This document shows, piece by piece, positions 18,343 through 26,716 of a DNA stretch of 64,000 nucleotides; position 1 is the first letter of the stretch, and each line of letters opens with the position of its first letter. This DNA comes from Pedobacter hiemivivus (GTDB taxonomy: Bacteria; Bacteroidota; Bacteroidia; Sphingobacteriales; Sphingobacteriaceae). Under the pieces are notes generated by a model. That model ran no database searches, was not told the DNA's origin, and saw only the letters and a list, made by a program, of their open reading frames with translations. The translations under genes and the position numbers were made by a program. The stretch lies in contig NZ_SJSM01000001.1 of the NCBI RefSeq assembly GCF_004331685.1, positions 56,993-120,992 on the forward strand, read 5' to 3'.

Positions 18343-20186
18343 TATTTATTGAGGTCTTTTATCGCTTTTTGGGCAAAAGGTATAAGCTTGGTATTGGATG
18401 TACTTTTTTCCCATTTTTTTAATAACTTAATTGCAGGATCTTGAAATTCGGTTTGTTTAAAAGTCCTTGCAACAAGTGTTGCCGCCTTCGCAGGCAGTCC
18501 TTTTTCAGGGTATGTCCCAAGCAGTGTAATCAGCTCACTTTTAACTTCACTTCGTTTTGACGCATAATCAAACATAAGCTCCATATAGGACAGATCACCT
18601 GAATGATCTTCTTCCTGCCTAAATCTTTCAGTGATGAGTGCAAAAACGGCTGTGATGTCAGCCGGGGCTAAGTCGCCTAATTTGCCCAGGGTTACGTTAC
18701 GTTCTGCTTTTGAATTACTGAATAGTTTTTGTACGACTACGCTCGCTTCCGGACTCAACCGTTGTGCTGTTGATGATACGACAGAAAGATGATCCCTTGA
18801 GAAATAAAAATACGGACTTAGATCTATGCCTGAAAGCGCTGGTTCTAGCTTGAACCAGTTAATTAGCCATTTGTCTTTTTGGTAGATCTCTAGTTCTGGT
18901 TTAGACTTTTGCGAAACATTGCTGTTTTGTTCCTCATTTTTTTCCTCTAATTGATCTAATATTTGTATGGCCCCTTGGTTATTTGCCTGCATTTCGTAGA
19001 AATTCCTAAATGTCTCCGGTTTAAAATATTCAAGCAACATGAGCTTGGCCAATACTGTTTTCTTTAAATCAATTCCAATTGAATCGGCCATGCCTTTTCT
19101 AAGCAGTAAGGTGTTTAGAAAGCGCTTGCATTGACGAGGATTGCCATTTAGTCCTACACTTAATACCGGAACAATCTGCCCGCACATTAGTAAGGCTTCG
19201 CTGAGCTCATCGTTTACAGTGTTTAGGAAATCTCCTGCACATTTCATATCGAATAAAAAATCAAAGCCCTTGTTACGCTTCTCCTTTAGTATTTCTTCTC
19301 TCGCAATGCCAAATTCTCCTTCGTCAGTATGCAACTGGGCAAATAACAGGTTGGCATAATTGGTAAGTTCAGTCGCATTTAGTGGTGGAATTCTAATCGG
19401 AAATTGGATGAGTTTTTCAAGGTAGTCCCTTCCCACCTCAGCATTATCTCCGGAAATTTCTGGAAATCTTGTCTTAACGGCATGCTTAATTAACCGCTCG
19501 TCGGCTCCAATTATGAATGCTGTCTTTTTGGTGAACAAAAAAAGTTTGATAGCCTCTAAAGTACCAATTACGGTTGGGGGAGAGCACCTATCTAGATCGT
19601 CAATGCAGATTAAAACTTTGTCCAGATCAGTTTCCGATAGAAGATTAGAAAAGTTTTCATGAAAGCTTTGAATGTTATTCTTTACATCGTCTTCTTTGAG
19701 CTTTGATTTATTCTCTTTAAGTAGTTTGGTATAATCTGCTTCCGAAGCTTTTTTTGCGATATCTAACGCTGATACGGCAGCCATTCCTACGGGTCCTCCC
19801 GCAGCAAAACCAATTCCATATTTTACCAGTTGACCGCCAGCCTTAATCACATCAATATTCCTTAATAATTTTGCAGCAAAACTGATCGCCTTTTCACTTA
19901 ATGTGCGTTCAGATACAATTGCGTCAACGATCTTTGACATCAGCACAATCTTAGCATCTTCATACCCTTCGAATAGCCAACCATTGAATTTTATGACTAG
20001 TATATCAGGCTTTGCACTATATTTGTTTTCGATCATCCGCATCAGTGACGATTTACCACTTCCCCAATCCCCGAAGATCCCGATACTACAAGGAAGAAGA
20101 TTTTTGGAATCTACAATATTAGATACGGCTGTGACTAAATGCCCACAATCGATAAGATCTTCGTCTGTTTCATTATCATTCCACAT
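18342..20186 (-). CDS. qatA: QatA, KAP-family P-loop NTPase
   Basis: Seen: the Walker A GDWGSGKSS (residues 39-47 from the ATG at 20186), the Walker B VLICIDDLDRC typical of KAP NTPases, and IIGADERLI after it. The helical C-terminal half lacks further motifs. A TTG 24 bp upstream (20210) would add eight residues. I prefer the ATG because MWNDNETDEDL matches the usual KAP start (W-x-D-N-E). Known: QatA is the ATPase of the Qat system. It is the first gene of the four-gene overlapping operon qatABCD; the promoter should lie within 20190-20400. Confidence 0.92.
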   Translation of the reverse strand: MWNDNETDEDLIDCGHLVTAVSNIVDSKNLLPCSIGIFGDWGSGKSSLMRMIENKYSAKPDILVIKFNGWLFEGYEDAKIVLMSKIVDAIVSERTLSEKAISFAAKLLRNIDVIKAGGQLVKYGIGFAAGGPVGMAAVSALDIAKKASEADYTKLLKENKSKLKEDDVKNNIQSFHENFSNLLSETDLDKVLICIDDLDRCSPPTVIGTLEAIKLFLFTKKTAFIIGADERLIKHAVKTRFPEISGDNAEVGRDYLEKLIQFPIRIPPLNATELTNYANLLFAQLHTDEGEFGIAREEILKEKRNKGFDFLFDMKCAGDFLNTVNDELSEALLMCGQIVPVLSVGLNGNPRQCKRFLNTLLLRKGMADSIGIDLKKTVLAKLMLLEYFKPETFRNFYEMQANNQGAIQILDQLEEKNEEQNSNVSQKSKPELEIYQKDKWLINWFKLEPALSGIDLSPYFYFSRDHLSVVSSTAQRLSPEASVVVQKLFSNSKAERNVTLGKLGDLAPADITAVFALITERFRQEEDHSGDLSYMELMFDYASKRSEVKSELITLLGTYPEKGLPAKAATLVARTFKQTEFQDPAIKLLKKWEKSTSNTKLIPFAQKAIKDLNK

Positions 20187-20210
20187 GGTAATTGCATGCT
20201 TGAAGATCAA

Positions 20211-20790
20211 TAAATGGAGAGGCAGAAATTATGGATGACTTTTTTTTCATCCTAATCGAAAGATTGACTATGATTGAATTTTGTAACTGGACGGGCCAAT
20301 TTGCGTTTTGGTTCATTTGAGATCGTAGTTGGTTAGATTTATAATCACAAATTACAATATTTATTTGAATAACATATCACCTTATCCACTGAACTATAAT
20401 AATGATCAGTAATTTACTCGCATTTTAAATAATCATAACTAACTCCATTCTCAAATAGATGAAAGGCTTAAAATTCCCTATGCTTAAAAGCGGTTCGAAA
20501 TGCCCACATTTAGGTTGGCTTCTATATTTTATGAGATAATCAAATTTAAGCAATTACTAATAAGAGATCGACTTTATAAATTACCCAGTAGAGTATTTCT
20601 TCATTTTGATCGATAAAAAACATCGTTCAAATGAGGTTAGAGTCTCCTGTACTAGCATCAGTCGAATTTATAAATTTCCATTATCATCCATTCGCTTCTT
20701 ATTTTATAAATTTCCCTGATTATTCTGAAAAGTTCCTGTAGATGTTGTAATGGATAATCCGAATCCCCGCAACTAGGCGACTAGATTTCG
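20211..20790. other. Gene-free spacer between the qat operon and the methyltransferase operon
   Basis: About 580 bp of AT-rich DNA with no open frame of note on either strand. It must carry the qatA promoter near its left end. I see no convincing -33/-7 pair, tRNA or repeat. Confidence 0.6.
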
Positions 20791-20824
20791 AAAAACCTGC
20801 AAATCATATGATTTGCAGGTTTTT
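20791..20824 (-). terminator. Intrinsic terminator, 34-bp perfect palindrome
   Basis: Centred on CATATG at 20805-20810. The half-arm is AAAAACCTGCAAATCAT and the 3' side is T-rich on both strands. It lies 51 bp beyond the coding tail of the methyltransferase operon on the minus strand. Confidence 0.8.
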
Positions 20825-20875
20825 TCATTTAAGACCAAAACCAAATGAAGCATCAATTCACATATAGTTAATGAA

Positions 20876-21062
20876 TCATTCGGTGAGTGCTTTCCATCGG
20901 TTTATACTATTCAGGTACTTCTGGAACTGTTTTAAATTATAAAGAGAATTTGGCTGTATCTTTTCGGATTTGAATGGATTTTCCCTTAATAGAAAGGTTA
21001 ATTTCTCCATGATTGACTGCCATATTGCGTCATGCCAGTGTCCGTGACTAATGTATCTGCAG
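20876..21062 (-). pseudogene. Probable out-of-frame C-terminal tail of the SAM methyltransferase
   Basis: Beyond the methyltransferase stop (21048) a different frame remains open to 20876 and reads like protein: YISHGHWHDAIWQSIMEKL, then LTFLLREN, FKSEK and SLYNLKQFQKYLNS. Joining it to the upstream frame around CTGCAGATACATTAG (about 21060) gives a continuous methyltransferase about 60 residues longer. The terminator sits just past this tail. A single-base indel, a programmed frameshift or a sequencing error could each explain it. Confidence 0.55.
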
Positions 21063-22502
21063 AATTTCCAAATAGACCGGTACCGAAGTACCATACCAAC
21101 TTTTGCGCTGAGTGGAATAATGAACTGTCGGTTTCCCCCAATGGATTTTCTCATAAGAGCCGATTGCTTCTTTAAACTCTTTGTATTTAAGATTGTTTTC
21201 GTCTTTAATAGAGTTTTGAAACAATAAATAACATGGTGCATTTGGCTGAGACTTTCTTACGTTCATCACATCTTTAGCCAATTCGTGCGCATCCAAGTTT
21301 TCACTGGCAAATAAGTAGCTTGTATTGATGAGTATGCTGTTCGCATTATCTAAATACCGGAAATCCAATTCAGAAAGTTTTTTAATAAATACAGGTGCCT
21401 GAACAGGTTTGAAAACAGGATTATCCAAAAAGTATGCTGCTCCATCAAGCATATTTTGATAGTAGTCTACGCCGATGTAATCAAAGTCGACAGTTTGGTT
21501 TGTAATACTATGTATATGCTCGATAAATGATAGTCCAGCAGTTGCAGGTCCACAACCAATATCTACGAATTTAACTCTGCCCGACGATTTGTAAAGCGTG
21601 ATAAATGCATCTAGTCTTTCAAATAGATAAACTGAAGTAAAAAAGTGCATTCTCATGTTACAATGTGCATATAGCTTTACAATATCAAGTCCAGCTAACC
21701 CCTCTACCTTTTTGTCAAAGTCAGTCTGCCCCGTACCGATAATTTTCTCTCGAACGTCTGGATAAGAAATACCTAATAGGATATGGTACCACTGAGTCTT
21801 TTCATGTCCTTTGATATATTTGGTGAACTTATCATCAAATAATTGCTGGGAGAATTCAGTAGGTTCAAAAATCTTGGCAACATATGGATTGATTTCAACC
21901 TCAATATCGAATTGCGCCTGGTTTTCCTTATAAAAGCTTAGTATCGGAAACTGTTCGGCCAACTCTTCAGACTGGATTAAGCTTAGAAACTCAGCAGCAA
22001 GTTCCCCTGTTCCATATAATTTTAAATTGTATTGGGCGTCTTCGATATAGGTATGTAGATCACGAATGACTTCATTTTCGTAATTATCCTCACCGTCATT
22101 AATAGCTAATAACAATGTTGCCAGATAGTTATGTAACTTTTTAATATGTGATGCCGCAACGCTATATTCTTGGTAATTCAACCAAGCTCTCAGTCGAAAC
22201 TTCAAAACATTGTCGCCAATCTTATTAAAGCAATTGGAAACTGCTCCTACATTATTTTGCATTTTGAAATACAATCCCAGCTCTAGATAAAGAAATTGTA
22301 TTTCTTCTGATTCCTTTACTTCAAGGACCAATTGTAATTGCGTCAAATAGTTTAGAATTTGACGCATTTCCTGCTGTGCATCTTCCATAGCACTAGCATT
22401 GATGAACAGCAATTTGACTTCCTGTCGTTGGTCACGAATAAATTGAATTATTTCAGAGCCCCCCAACGAAAGAATCTGAGACTTGAAAACGTTTATTTCC
22501 AT
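21048..22502 (-). CDS. Class I SAM-dependent methyltransferase with helical N-terminal domain
   Basis: Residues 1-220 are helical (TPR-like spacing). The catalytic Rossmann part starts at about 308 with motif I FVDIGCGPAT (312-321) and the acidic strand IGVDYYQ (343-349). No target-recognition domain or NPPY/DPPY motif is visible, so DNA adenine methylation is not indicated; an RNA, small-molecule or protein substrate is possible. Third gene of the operon: its ATG shares a base with the stop of the 603-residue gene (TAATG at 22504-22500). The coding sequence probably continues in another frame to 20876. Confidence 0.75.
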   Translation of the reverse strand: MEINVFKSQILSLGGSEIIQFIRDQRQEVKLLFINASAMEDAQQEMRQILNYLTQLQLVLEVKESEEIQFLYLELGLYFKMQNNVGAVSNCFNKIGDNVLKFRLRAWLNYQEYSVAASHIKKLHNYLATLLLAINDGEDNYENEVIRDLHTYIEDAQYNLKLYGTGELAAEFLSLIQSEELAEQFPILSFYKENQAQFDIEVEINPYVAKIFEPTEFSQQLFDDKFTKYIKGHEKTQWYHILLGISYPDVREKIIGTGQTDFDKKVEGLAGLDIVKLYAHCNMRMHFFTSVYLFERLDAFITLYKSSGRVKFVDIGCGPATAGLSFIEHIHSITNQTVDFDYIGVDYYQNMLDGAAYFLDNPVFKPVQAPVFIKKLSELDFRYLDNANSILINTSYLFASENLDAHELAKDVMNVRKSQPNAPCYLLFQNSIKDENNLKYKEFKEAIGSYEKIHWGKPTVHYSTQRKSWYGTSVPVYLEILQIH

Positions 22503-24313
22503 TAAAGCTCTCCTACGATTATTGCTAACTGCAACCTTAGTCTTACCTCCTGCTCACTAACTCCGGACCTTTTATCCTTTAGCCTGCTCAACAGTTCGGA
22601 TTTCTGGTAAAAGCTACTCTGCATAATTTCAGTCAGATTCATCTGCAACAGGTTTGTCATTGGATCATTCACAATTACAGCCTTCATGCCCAAACGGCGA
22701 CATAGCACAGCTAGCTCAGAGTGGTAGCTAATTCTTTCTGGTGTCCGTGATAGTTCGGTTGTTAAATCCGGCAGTGAGGCTTTATCGACCTGCGGCTCGG
22801 GACGTAAAATAGGTTTAACTAAAATCCTTTTATAATCAATATCAATCAATCCAAAGGATTGCATAGCAATTTCAAAAGCATCCCCGGGTAAAGTTTGATG
22901 GCTATCACTAAGAAGCTTACCGTCAACATTCTCTATTTCAGGCACCTGGCCTCCGAAGACTTTGTGATAAACCTGGTTGATGATAGCATGATCAAAGGCG
23001 GATTCCAGCTGGAACTTTATAGCTGGTTTTTTCTCGGCAAGCTTGAAATAGGCAATTGCCGGATTAGCAAGCAATAACCGCTCATCGTTATTTTTCAAAC
23101 TGGCATAGCCGTAAAAATAACCGAGCAATGAAAAGGCATATTCGCCGTAAAGCGAAGAGTAAACATTCGGAATGTCTCGTCTAGCAACTTCGATACTGCT
23201 TAAGTTTGCATAATTCCTTAAAAATGCAAATGTGTACAAAGGCAGCGCTGATTTGGATTTAGACAATTCGATTGTAGAAAGAATTGACTTCCGCTCTAGG
23301 CTTTGTCTAAGCGAAGAAAAAATAGTTTTTACCTGTTCAGCTTGCATATTTTCATCCTTCAGCGAGCTAAATACCTTTTGAAATTCTTTTACATCATCAT
23401 CATGAAAGTTATCGTCCGCCTTGATTCGATCAAAAATCCATTTTAATAATTGTTTGTCTGAAGGAGTGTTCTCATTAAACAAGAAGGAGTAAAACTCATG
23501 GATAAGGGTCTTTGGTACGATTTGACTTCCGAAATTGGAATCCAAGGCCTGCATCGCATAAAAGAAGTGATCTGGGAGGGTTTTATAGGTCGAAGTCTTA
23601 TCAGCAACAAGCAAGGTATAACTTCTTAAAAAGGCAAAAAGTCCCAGTACATGGTTGAAATGCTTTATTTTGACACTAATATCTTCTATGACCTTTTGGG
23701 GTGCCTGTATAAATTTTAAATCATAACTTTTCTCTACTGATGTAATAGAAAAAAGTTTCTCAGGTATAAACCCGCCATTGAATAATAGTGCATCACTGAT
23801 GATGCTTTTTTTTACTTTCTCATTGATTGCAACTATTTTCTTAACACGTGTAATTGGTAGTGCAGATGATAAATAGGCTATGCTTCCAACAACTTCCAGC
23901 GCATTCATTTCTTCAGCAAGCAGCTCAATTTCCAAAAGGACTACATTTTCATCTAATGCCACCGAGGTACCATTGGCTAGAATCAAAAAATCATTATAGC
24001 GCGACTGCACATCCTCAAAAGCACGGCGTTCAAAATATTTCGAAGGCGCTACCAGCGCTGAGGAAAAATAATGAAATATATTGCCTCGATGGATTTCTAT
24101 ATAAAAACCTGCATTATGGTCAAATTTTTTTTCTTCAGTTAGCCGAGCAGAAGGAACTGAAACTTTGGTTCCACTCATCATTTCAGGATTAACCACCTCA
24201 AGTCCTACATCTTTTTTTTGAGGTATTGCATCCTTGACAAAGTCAAGTTCAATATCTACGAGTTTTGTTGGGGTTTTCTTATTACTTTGTTTTCTAGGTT
24301 TATTTCTTGCCAT
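22502..24313 (-). CDS. Unknown 603-residue protein of the helicase-methyltransferase operon
   Basis: I recognise no domain. The first 15 residues are strongly basic (RNKPRKQSNKK), the next 200 are mixed alpha/beta, and residues 230-480 look mainly helical. No Walker motif, nuclease triad, signal peptide or membrane helix is visible. It is placed between a UvrD-type helicase (22 bp or more upstream) and a methyltransferase (overlapping stop/start), so its product very likely works with them. The basic tail could bind nucleic acid. It is the member that makes this operon hard to assign to a described system. Confidence 0.65.
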   Translation of the reverse strand: MARNKPRKQSNKKTPTKLVDIELDFVKDAIPQKKDVGLEVVNPEMMSGTKVSVPSARLTEEKKFDHNAGFYIEIHRGNIFHYFSSALVAPSKYFERRAFEDVQSRYNDFLILANGTSVALDENVVLLEIELLAEEMNALEVVGSIAYLSSALPITRVKKIVAINEKVKKSIISDALLFNGGFIPEKLFSITSVEKSYDLKFIQAPQKVIEDISVKIKHFNHVLGLFAFLRSYTLLVADKTSTYKTLPDHFFYAMQALDSNFGSQIVPKTLIHEFYSFLFNENTPSDKQLLKWIFDRIKADDNFHDDDVKEFQKVFSSLKDENMQAEQVKTIFSSLRQSLERKSILSTIELSKSKSALPLYTFAFLRNYANLSSIEVARRDIPNVYSSLYGEYAFSLLGYFYGYASLKNNDERLLLANPAIAYFKLAEKKPAIKFQLESAFDHAIINQVYHKVFGGQVPEIENVDGKLLSDSHQTLPGDAFEIAMQSFGLIDIDYKRILVKPILRPEPQVDKASLPDLTTELSRTPERISYHSELAVLCRRLGMKAVIVNDPMTNLLQMNLTEIMQSSFYQKSELLSRLKDKRSGVSEQEVRLRLQLAIIVGEL

Positions 24314-24335
24314 TTAAGTGTTTTCTGAAATTCGT

Positions 24336-25517
24336 CTAATTAGCCGCGGTGTGGAAAGAAAGGGAAGGCGGTTGGTTGGCAGAAAGTATATATATCTCAT
24401 TTCTTGCCCTGGTAACTGCAACATAGTAATGATTTGGTGTGACATAAACTCTACCTGACTTGGTTCGCTTCCTGGTTGCCGCAGGAGACTCCTCAAAAAA
24501 GGGCATTATTACCACATCAAATTCCAATCCTTTACACGAATCAAAGGTAGTTATAAATGGTGAACTCACTCTATCCATCAGTACAGTTTCATCCTGAGGC
24601 TGGATTCTATGGCTATAATAAGAAAACGATTTATCTGGTGCTGCATCAGCTGCACAGGAATAACCCTTACGTTCCAAGAAATCCTTGATTGTAGGTATTT
24701 CATTTGCAAAATGCACCAAAATGCCAATGTTACTCGCTTGATTGGCTTCTATGATTTTCAGGATTAGATCTAATTGATCGGCTTGGTTTAGCCCTATCCG
24801 GATGTCGGGAGTATTGCCTCTTCGCAACTGATCCGTTTTCATTCGCTGAACCCTCGGGTCTTCCGGTACAAATTTTTGGGCAAGCTCAAAAATCTCCCTG
24901 GTGTTCCGGAAATTAGAAGCTAGAATTTGCCAGTCAGTATCCGCTTTAATCTTTTTAAGCTGACCATAGATTTCGTCCTCCGCCTCGTCATCTCCATAAT
25001 ATCCCTGGTAATTTTGCGCACGATCCGCGCCAACAGAAACGGTATCACTTAAAACAAAAGCATTACCATACACTGTCCTAGGCAGATCCTGTCCTTCGTC
25101 AAAAAACAATTCGTCTAAACGACCATACTTGTCGTAGTATCGAGTAAAATTCGCTTTAGCTATCTCATGATCGGCGTTTGCATCGTAATATCCTATGTTG
25201 TCCTTATGCCACTGGAAAAACGTACCAAGCTGTTCATCGATGACTGTATTAATTTTCCCCTCGTCCAACTCTCCGAACAGTTCTTCAGATCTTGCGCGGA
25301 GTGTACCCTTTATTGCATACATGAGCGCATTGTTAAAGGTAAAGAGCATAATATTGTTTTCTTCTAGCACAGCCCGAAGGAACCTATATATCGTTACCAC
25401 TGTTTTGCCACTACCAGGGCCACCGGATACTAAAATTGATGTTCTTGGATAATAAGCGACTTGCTGATCATCAGTGAGTGCAGTTATCTGAGGGAGAGAG
25501 AATCTAAAATCTGGCAT
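24336..25517 (-). CDS. Short UvrD/Rep-like superfamily 1 helicase
   Basis: Seen (numbering from the TTG at 25541): Q-motif LTDDQQ 22-27, Walker A GGPGSGKT 40-47, Walker B FFDEGQD 146-152, ASNFRNTREI (motif IV-like), TFDSCKGLEFDVV (motif V) and YVAVTRARNEIYI (motif VI). At about 400 residues it is much shorter than UvrD/Rep and lacks the large 1B/2B insertions and any fused nuclease. I place the start at the ATG 25517 (MPDFRFSLPQ); a TTG eight codons upstream is the alternative. First gene of a three-gene operon with its own divergent promoter region shared with the AlkB-like gene. Confidence 0.8.
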   Translation of the reverse strand: MPDFRFSLPQITALTDDQQVAYYPRTSILVSGGPGSGKTVVTIYRFLRAVLEENNIMLFTFNNALMYAIKGTLRARSEELFGELDEGKINTVIDEQLGTFFQWHKDNIGYYDANADHEIAKANFTRYYDKYGRLDELFFDEGQDLPRTVYGNAFVLSDTVSVGADRAQNYQGYYGDDEAEDEIYGQLKKIKADTDWQILASNFRNTREIFELAQKFVPEDPRVQRMKTDQLRRGNTPDIRIGLNQADQLDLILKIIEANQASNIGILVHFANEIPTIKDFLERKGYSCAADAAPDKSFSYYSHRIQPQDETVLMDRVSSPFITTFDSCKGLEFDVVIMPFFEESPAATRKRTKSGRVYVTPNHYYVAVTRARNEIYILSANQPPSLSFHTAAN

Positions 25518-25589
25518 TAAATAAGGTATAAGTTGCTTCAAATTACATTTATGGCAAAGTCATTGAATGCCAACAGGAAACATATAAAA

Positions 25590-25623
25590 CAAATATAGAA
25601 TATTATCTGAGGTTTGGCGAAAA
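25590..25623 (-). promoter_or_regulatory. Candidate promoter of the helicase operon
   Basis: On the minus strand TATATTTG (25597-25590) fits the -7 consensus TAnnTTTG exactly. A TTTTCG 20 bp upstream (25623-25618) is a weak -33 element. Confidence 0.5.
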
Positions 25624-25641
25624 TTTATTATCGCAATTAAA

Positions 25642-25674
25642 TTTGCATCTTTGCTAAAATCATTAGTAAATTTG
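25642..25674 (+). promoter_or_regulatory. Candidate promoter of the AlkB-like gene
   Basis: TTTG at 25642-25645, a 21-bp spacer and TAAATTTG at 25667-25674 match the Bacteroidota -33/-7 consensus. The start codon is 51 bp further on. Confidence 0.55.
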
Positions 25675-25725
25675 TTAACTAAGTTTGAAAAATTGCAACC
25701 ACTGGAATAAAGCTGTGAACATACT

Positions 25726-26376
25726 ATGAAGAAATCACCTGCATTTGATCTTTTTAATCCCGCACCTGAACAGGTTACCGGACCAGGTCAAGTCCAAACC
25801 AGTATTGTACGAACAGTCGATATCACTGGTATGACTTATCACAAAGATTTCATAACAAAAGAGGAAGAATCAAAACTTATAGACCAGATTTTAAGTGAAG
25901 AATGGCTAGGCGATTTGAAGAGACGGGTTCAACACTACGGTTGGAAATATGATTATAAGGCTAGAAGCCTCGATTATAGTATGTATCTGGGTAGTTTACC
26001 GCAGTGGATTTCGGTATTTTCCAAGCGCTTGGTTGAACATGGCATGATGACTGAAGAACCAGATCAGGTGATCATCAATGAGTACAAGCCGGGACAAGGC
26101 ATTGCCAATCATGTGGATTGTGAGCCTTGTTTCGGTGACACAATAATTTCTCTTAGCTTATCCAGTGCATGTACCATGAATTTTATTAACCTGAGCTCTC
26201 AGGAAAAAAAAGAAGTAGTTCTCCTGCCCAGAAGTGTCGTCGTTATTAAAGGGGATGCACGTTATCACTGGTCTCACGGCATTCCGGCCAGATTGGCCGA
26301 TCAAATTGACGGAACTAGGATTAACCGGAAGCTCCGGATCTCAATGACTTTTAGGAAAGTGATTTCTAGGGACTAA
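25726..26376 (+). CDS. AlkB-like 2-oxoglutarate/Fe(II) dioxygenase
   Basis: Seen: iron ligands H129-x-D131 (NHVD) and H184 (HWSHGI), 2-oxoglutarate-binding R204...R210 (RISMTFR), and the NEYKPGQGIANH lead-in. This is the complete AlkB signature in 216 residues. Known: AlkB proteins oxidatively remove methyl groups from N-methylated DNA or RNA bases. It is transcribed divergently from the helicase-methyltransferase operon with only 184-208 bp between starts. A shared role in making and removing nucleic-acid methyl marks is a reasonable but unproven inference. It may equally be an independent repair gene. Confidence 0.85.
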   Translation: MKKSPAFDLFNPAPEQVTGPGQVQTSIVRTVDITGMTYHKDFITKEEESKLIDQILSEEWLGDLKRRVQHYGWKYDYKARSLDYSMYLGSLPQWISVFSKRLVEHGMMTEEPDQVIINEYKPGQGIANHVDCEPCFGDTIISLSLSSACTMNFINLSSQEKKEVVLLPRSVVVIKGDARYHWSHGIPARLADQIDGTRINRKLRISMTFRKVISRD

Positions 26377-26716
26377 TTACTTCTTCAGCAAATAGTGATT
26401 ATATTCCCTGCTAGCGATTTCACATGTTATTAAAATACTATCTATATGAGTATTTTACTTATTCCTTATATCAAAAATAGATAAGAGCAGGATACTTTCC
26501 GGAAAAATGGAAAGAATCATATTACTTACCTCACTTTCTTCCACTGAGGATACAAATTGGTACAAAAGATCCAAAACTAGGCTATAATAATCAAGTAAAA
26601 TAGCTTGAGATATTCTCTAAAATATTTAATATTACTACCCGACCTAAATTAGTTAATGATTAGATTAGCCCATTATATACTATAAATATCCACATCGCAG
26701 AATAACGTAGTCTCTT
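26377..26716. other. Gene-free AT-rich spacer
   Basis: 340 bp upstream of the ATPase-methyltransferase fusion gene. No open frame, tRNA or clear repeat; presumably it holds that gene's promoter, which I cannot place. Confidence 0.5.

Noticed and set aside
20187..20210. TTG start for qatA giving eight extra residues
   Set aside because: The ATG at 20186 begins with the W-x-D-N-E motif usual for KAP ATPases; TTG starts are rare in this group.
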